Shown here: in pieces, positions 60,158 through 64,000 of the stretch
Layout: each line of letters starts with the position of its first letter
Numbering within the stretch: position 1 is the stretch's first letter
Assembly (NCBI RefSeq): GCF_006540305.1
Contig: NZ_BJOR01000001.1
Location: forward strand, 6,262,001 to 6,326,000
Length of the DNA stretch: 64,000 nucleotides
From: Streptomyces sp. 6-11-2
Lineage (GTDB): Bacteria; Actinomycetota; Actinomycetes; Streptomycetales; Streptomycetaceae
Direction of reading: 5' to 3'
The notes under the pieces: generated by a model
The model's input: only the letters and a program-made list of their open reading frames with translations
Databases searched by the model: none
What the model was told of the DNA's origin: nothing
Made by a program: the position numbers and the translations under genes

Positions 60158-61759
60158 ATGAAACCCGGGAAAAAGTTCCACAGTTATGGGCTGTTTATCG
60201 CGGGGAAAGACATCGAGGGCGATGGCTGGGTCTACACCGTGAGCGCCAAATCGCTCCTCGAGGATGTCTTCACCAGCGTCAGTCTCAAGCGCACCCTCGA
60301 AAAGGACGCGGACTCGTCCGCCGCGCAGCACCCCTACGTCATTGGCCGATGCGCGATAGCCGACGACGCGGCCATCGACCTCGCCAGTGAAGCGGCTGCC
60401 GCGGCCGCCCCCGGCTGGGCGGCGGTCCCCCTGGAACGGCGCCTGCGGCTCGGCACCCTCTTCCGCGAGGAACTGCTGCGCCGCAAGGAGGAGTTCGTGG
60501 AGATGCTGGTCGCCGAGTCCCACCCGGTGAAGCTGGCCAGGTGGGAGCTGAGCTGCCTGCTCCAGATCTACAGCGAGGAGAGCATCAACTGGTACGCGCA
60601 GCAGATGCACACCGAGTTCGAGGAGGGCGGGCGTCGGCTGATCGTCCGTCGCCAGCCGGACGGTGTGGTCGCCTTCAACCCGCCGCAGAACGCTCCGGCG
60701 CCCAGCGCGGCCCTGGCCGTCCTGGCCGTGATGGCCGGAAACGCGGTCGTGGTGCGCGCCCCGCGCAGCATCGCGCTGAGCACCCTGTGGGTGCTGCGGG
60801 ACGTGGCTGCGCCGCTCCTGCACGAGGTGGGAGCACCCCCCGGCACCCTCAACGTGGTCTGCGCCAACCCCAAGCAGACCCTGGACCGCTGGATCACCAG
60901 TCCCCTGATCGACGACATCTTCTACATCGGAGGCAGCCAGGAAGGTCTGCGCTTCCAGGAGCAGTGCGTGGCCCACGGCAAGAAGCCGATCCTGGAACTG
61001 GCCGGCAACGACGGGATCATCGTCTGGAAGGACGCCGACCTGGCCTATGCCGCCGAGGCGATCACCGAGTCGTTCTACGGCTCCGGGCAGATCTGCATGG
61101 TGCCCAACTACGTCCTGGTGCACCCCGAGATCGCCGACGACCTCATCGCCGAGGTCGAGCGGCAGGTCGCCGGCGTGCGGCCGGGCTACCCCGACGAGGA
61201 GGACGTCCTGCTGTCGCCGGTGCGCCGCACCGAGCGGTTCTTCGGGCTGCTGGACCGGGCCCTGGAGCGGGGTGCGCGGCTCGTCACCGGCGGCAAGCGC
61301 ACCGAACTGGACGGAACCCCCTCCGAGACGGGCGTCTTCCTGCAGCCGACCGTGCTGCGGGTGGACGGGCTGACCGCGGCCCGTGAGCACGACGTGGTGC
61401 GGCACGAGACGTTCTTCCCGCTGCTGCCGATCGTGGTGCCCGAGCCGGACACCGACGAGGTCCTCCTCGACCGTTTCCTCGACTTCGTCAACACCAATGA
61501 GTACGGGCTGCGCAACTCGCTGTGGGCCAAGGACGGGAACGTCGTCGACACCTTCGTACAGCGGGTGGTCAACGGCGGTCTGCTGAAGGTCAACGACTCG
61601 CACATCGGCTTCCTGCCCTACCTGCCCAGCCACGGCGGGACCGGCCTGACCGGCGGGGTGTTCGGCGAGGCCAACTACCCGATGCTCAAGACCTCCCACG
61701 TCCAGGGCGTCAGCATCGCGCGGGACGTCAGCCCGCAGCGGACCGTCTTCGGCGGCTGA
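60158..61759 (+). CDS. aldehyde dehydrogenase superfamily protein, candidate acyl-thioester reductase
   Basis: NAD(P)-dependent ALDH-fold enzyme of 533 residues. Catalytic Cys in FYGSGQICMVPNYVLVHP; Glu in PILELAGNDGIIVW; cofactor segments FNPPQNAPAPSAALAVLAVM and FYIGGSQEGLRFQEQC. The usual FNPWNFP is replaced by FNPPQNAP. An N-terminal extension of about 60 residues (YGLFIAGKDIEGDGWVYTVS) precedes the fold. ATG 60158 has AAGGG upstream. With an aminotransferase downstream, reduction of acyl-CoA or acyl-ACP to an aldehyde is more useful than aldehyde oxidation, but sequence alone does not decide. Confidence 0.82.
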   Translation: MKPGKKFHSYGLFIAGKDIEGDGWVYTVSAKSLLEDVFTSVSLKRTLEKDADSSAAQHPYVIGRCAIADDAAIDLASEAAAAAAPGWAAVPLERRLRLGTLFREELLRRKEEFVEMLVAESHPVKLARWELSCLLQIYSEESINWYAQQMHTEFEEGGRRLIVRRQPDGVVAFNPPQNAPAPSAALAVLAVMAGNAVVVRAPRSIALSTLWVLRDVAAPLLHEVGAPPGTLNVVCANPKQTLDRWITSPLIDDIFYIGGSQEGLRFQEQCVAHGKKPILELAGNDGIIVWKDADLAYAAEAITESFYGSGQICMVPNYVLVHPEIADDLIAEVERQVAGVRPGYPDEEDVLLSPVRRTERFFGLLDRALERGARLVTGGKRTELDGTPSETGVFLQPTVLRVDGLTAAREHDVVRHETFFPLLPIVVPEPDTDEVLLDRFLDFVNTNEYGLRNSLWAKDGNVVDTFVQRVVNGGLLKVNDSHIGFLPYLPSHGGTGLTGGVFGEANYPMLKTSHVQGVSIARDVSPQRTVFGG

Positions 61760-61831
61760 CCCGCCCGCAGGCGCGCCCCCGGGCGGCCGACCGACCACGA
61801 CCCGAGAACAACGCTGAACGAGGTGACACCT

Positions 61832-62971
61832 GTGAGATCTCTCGACGTCGCCCGCGACACCTGCGAGCGCTTCCACCCCGGGCTGGTGAAGGCCCTGTCG
61901 GACCTTCCGTTCGAAGAGCGCGAGGCGGCCGGCAGCCCGGTCGTCGACCTGTTCCGGTCGGCCGCGGGCGTGGGGCTGCTCATACCCACCGAGTACGGCG
62001 GGCCGGGCGCCGACCCGGTGGACGCCGTGCTCGTCCAGCGGGCCGTCGGCTCGCTGTCCCCGTCGCTGGCCGTGGCCTCCACGATGCACCACTTCACCGC
62101 CGCGATGCTCTACGCGCTCGCCGACGGCCCGGACCGGCTGACACCCGCTCAGGCCGAGCTGCTGCACACTGTGGTGCCCGGGCAGCGGCTGATGGCCTCC
62201 GGCTGGGCCGAGGGCCGAACCCAGCAGAACATTCTCACCCCGGCGGTCACGGCAACCCCGGTCGAGGGCGGCTATCTGCTCAACGGCGCCAAGAAGCCCT
62301 GCAGCCTGTCGCGTTCGATGAGCCTGCTGACCGCGAGTATCGCGGTGCCCGGCGCGGACGGCACGCCGGAGCTGGCGCTGGCGCTGGTGGACTCCTCGTC
62401 GCCGGGCCTGACCCTGCACCCCTTCTGGGGCAGCGAGGTGCTGACCGCCGCCCAGAGCGACGAGGTGCGCCTGACGGACGTCTTCGTGCCCGAGGACATG
62501 GTGGTCCGCACCACCGCGGACGACCCCGGCCGCATCGACGACCTGCAGAACGCCGGCTTCGTCTGGTTCGAGATGCTGGTGTCGGCCGGGTACGCCGGCG
62601 TCGCCGCCGGCCTGACGGAGGAAGTGCTGGCCCGCGGGCGCGGCAGCACGAGCGAACGCGGCACCCTGCTGATCCGCACCGAGTCCGCGTTCCAGTTGCT
62701 GCTGGGGGTCGCCCGCGCGGTGCGCGACGGGGCCTTCGGCGAGGAGGCCGTCTCCCAGGTACTGATCGCCCGGTTCGCCGCGCAGGAAGCGCTGTCGCTC
62801 GCCACCCAGCAGGCGCTGGAGCTGCTGGGCGGCATCGACTTCATCCGCTCCTCCGAGCACCTGCGGATGGCCGCCTCGGTGCGCCCGCTCGCCTTCCACC
62901 CGCCGTCCCAGGGCTCCACCGTCGCGCCGCTGCTGGCCTACGCCGGCGGCGCCGCCCTCGACCTGTCCTGA
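61832..62971 (+). CDS. acyl-CoA dehydrogenase-fold flavoprotein, possible N-hydroxylase or desaturase
   Basis: Flavoprotein of 379 residues with the three-part ACAD fold: GVGLLIPTEYGGPGADPVDA, MASGWAEGRTQQNILTPAV, GGYLLNGAKKPCSLSRSMSL and a C-terminal helical bundle ending ALELLGGIDFIRSSEHLRM. The end reads MAASVRPLAFHPPSQGSTVA, and I cannot place a standard catalytic Glu, which favours a monooxygenase of the DszC/isobutylamine-N-hydroxylase type over a true dehydrogenase. GTG 61832 has GAGGTG 8 bp upstream; GTG 61823 is the alternative. Flavin would come from a reductase outside the window. Confidence 0.8.
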   Translation: MRSLDVARDTCERFHPGLVKALSDLPFEEREAAGSPVVDLFRSAAGVGLLIPTEYGGPGADPVDAVLVQRAVGSLSPSLAVASTMHHFTAAMLYALADGPDRLTPAQAELLHTVVPGQRLMASGWAEGRTQQNILTPAVTATPVEGGYLLNGAKKPCSLSRSMSLLTASIAVPGADGTPELALALVDSSSPGLTLHPFWGSEVLTAAQSDEVRLTDVFVPEDMVVRTTADDPGRIDDLQNAGFVWFEMLVSAGYAGVAAGLTEEVLARGRGSTSERGTLLIRTESAFQLLLGVARAVRDGAFGEEAVSQVLIARFAAQEALSLATQQALELLGGIDFIRSSEHLRMAASVRPLAFHPPSQGSTVAPLLAYAGGAALDLS

Positions 62972-63054
62972 GACCGGGACGGGACCCGGACCACCCCGCC
63001 CCTTCCATCGGCCCACTCAGCGCCTGCGGGCCACGGACCGAAAGCGAGTCACCA

Positions 63055-64000
63055 ATGACCCCGAGCGTCGACGCCCCGGTCGGCCAGGAGGAGGAGGTCC
63101 TCCAGCTCTACCGGGCCCATCTGAGCAAGGGCCGGGCGACCCTGGCCGAGCTCTTCGGAACCCATATGGAGGTCGAGTCGCAGGGTGCCTGGCTGACCAC
63201 CTCCGACGGCGAACGCTTCCTGAACGCCGGCGGCTACGGCGTCTTCATCATGGGCGCCCGCCACCCCGTCGTCATGGAGGAGGTGCGCCGGCAGCTGGAG
63301 ACCCACCCCGTCGCCACCCGCATCCTGCTGGAGCCGACCGTCGCCCGTGCCGCCGAAGCGCTGGTCTCGGTCGCCCCGGAGGGCCTGGACCGCGTGCACT
63401 TCGCCCTCTCCGGCGCGGAGGCGGTGGAGACCGGCCTGAAGCTCGCCCGGGCCAACGGCCGCAAGCGGACGGTCTCGATGAAGGGTGGCTACCACGGCAA
63501 GACGCTCGGCGCCTTGTCGGCCACCGCCAAGGACGTCTACCAGGCGCCCTTCCGCCCGCTGATCCCCAACGTGGTGCACCTGCCGTTCGGCGACATCGAC
63601 GCCCTGCGCGCGGAGCTGTCCCAGCACCCGGGCGAGGTCTGTGTGCTCATCGAGCCGGTGCAGGGCGAAGGCGGCGTCGTCATCCCGCCCAAGGGCTACC
63701 TCAAGCAGGTCGAGGAGGCGGTCCGGGAGTTCGACGGCTTCCTGGTGCTGGACGAGGTGCAGACCGGCTTCGGCCGGCTCGGCGAGTGGTGGGGGCTGGA
63801 CGCCGAGGGCATCCGCCCGGACGTCCTGCTGGCCGGCAAGGCGCTCGGCGGCGGTGTCGTGCCGGTCTCGGCGGCCCTCGCCACCCGGGAGGCGTTCCGG
63901 CCCTTCGACAAGGACCCCTATGTCCACACCGCGACCTTTTCCGGTCAGCCGCTGCTGATGGCGGCGGTGCAGGGCACCGTCCGCGCGATCCGCGAGGAGG
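63055..64000 (+). CDS. class III PLP-dependent aminotransferase (3' end outside window)
   Basis: About 315 residues are visible from ATG 63055 before the right edge. Class III features: TTSDGERFLNAGGYGVFIMG, FALSGAEAVETGLKLARANG, MKGGYHGKTLGALSATA, VLIEPVQGEGGVVIPPKGY, VLDEVQTGFGRLGEWWGLD and the PLP Lys in LLAGKALGGGVVP. Related enzymes transaminate omega-amino acids or aldehydes. Following an ALDH-type protein, it probably converts a chain aldehyde to a primary alkylamine. No promoter-like element is seen in the 83-bp gap, so it belongs to the 60158 operon. Confidence 0.9.
   Translation, partial: MTPSVDAPVGQEEEVLQLYRAHLSKGRATLAELFGTHMEVESQGAWLTTSDGERFLNAGGYGVFIMGARHPVVMEEVRRQLETHPVATRILLEPTVARAAEALVSVAPEGLDRVHFALSGAEAVETGLKLARANGRKRTVSMKGGYHGKTLGALSATAKDVYQAPFRPLIPNVVHLPFGDIDALRAELSQHPGEVCVLIEPVQGEGGVVIPPKGYLKQVEEAVREFDGFLVLDEVQTGFGRLGEWWGLDAEGIRPDVLLAGKALGGGVVPVSAALATREAFRPFDKDPYVHTATFSGQPLLMAAVQGTVRAIREE

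Noticed and set aside
60125..63016. Open frame of 963 codons on the minus strand
   Set aside because: Antisense to the ALDH and ACAD-fold genes; no domain motif and no ribosome binding site.

Overview
The window looks like the chromosome of a Streptomyces or close relative. Composition is very GC-rich, GTG starts with purine-rich ribosome binding sites are common, and regulators and operators are typical of the genus: a SARP activator, a CebR box, a DasR-type site and an SigC-like ECF sigma factor. Gene calls rest on reading translations and motifs by eye; no database search was run.

Layout. 1-7580 (minus): a seven-gene operon for uptake and processing of a peptide or amide compound (solute-binding lipoprotein, two ATPases, two permeases, amidohydrolase, C45-type acyltransferase), divergent from its probable LacI-family regulator (7774-8838). 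8981-10240: an L,D-transpeptidase. 10806-16397: copper export ATPase, PCuAC-like protein and a ZnuABC-like metal importer. 16473-21177: an acyl-CoA module (adenylate-forming ligase, tandem CaiB/BaiF protein, acyl-CoA dehydrogenase). 21134-25152: GH88-like hydrolase, MFS carrier, His/Met-rich membrane protein and SigC-like sigma factor. 25419-27857: an ABC exporter and a PPOX-domain gene with no natural stop.

27.9-33.5 kb is a scarred region: remnants of IS5-, IS701-, IS3- and IS481-like transposases, a phosphatase whose tail reads through an IS remnant, and a frameshifted DUF2199 gene. 33.5-40.9 kb carries a STAS protein, a double-GNAT protein, a chloramphenicol exporter with an attenuator-like leader, a RutE-like reductase, a CebR-controlled CBM2-Cip1 protein, a GH19 chitinase with a DasR-type site, and the C-terminal stump of a fatty-acyl-AMP ligase. 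41.0-43.2 kb is a convergent DesR/DesK-like pair.

43.7-64 kb is a biosynthetic gene cluster that runs off the right edge. It holds a SARP activator, a DUF2156 aminoacyl-tRNA-dependent transferase resembling VlmA of valanimycin biosynthesis, an ACP, a one-module reducing PKS (KS-AT-DH-ER-KR-ACP), acyl-CoA ligase, Cys-type thioesterase, SnoaL-like proteins, MmyB-like regulator, efflux pump, ALDH-family protein, acyl-CoA-dehydrogenase-fold flavoprotein and class III aminotransferase. A coherent but unproven reading is: PKS makes a saturated acyl chain, which is reduced to an aldehyde, transaminated to an alkylamine, N-hydroxylated and then aminoacylated from a charged tRNA, as in azoxy or hydrazine natural products.

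The most unusual element is at 46164-46535, directly beside the transferase gene: four tandem tRNA-Ser(GCU)-like units of about 84 nt at a 96-97 bp period, with complete acceptor, T and variable arms but a shortened anticodon arm. They have their own promoter region with three 11-bp-spaced NNRTCAG repeats (a SARP-type operator) and their own long terminator hairpin. The same operator recurs before the ACP-PKS genes and before the ALDH gene. This suggests a co-regulated, pathway-dedicated tRNA-like transcription unit.
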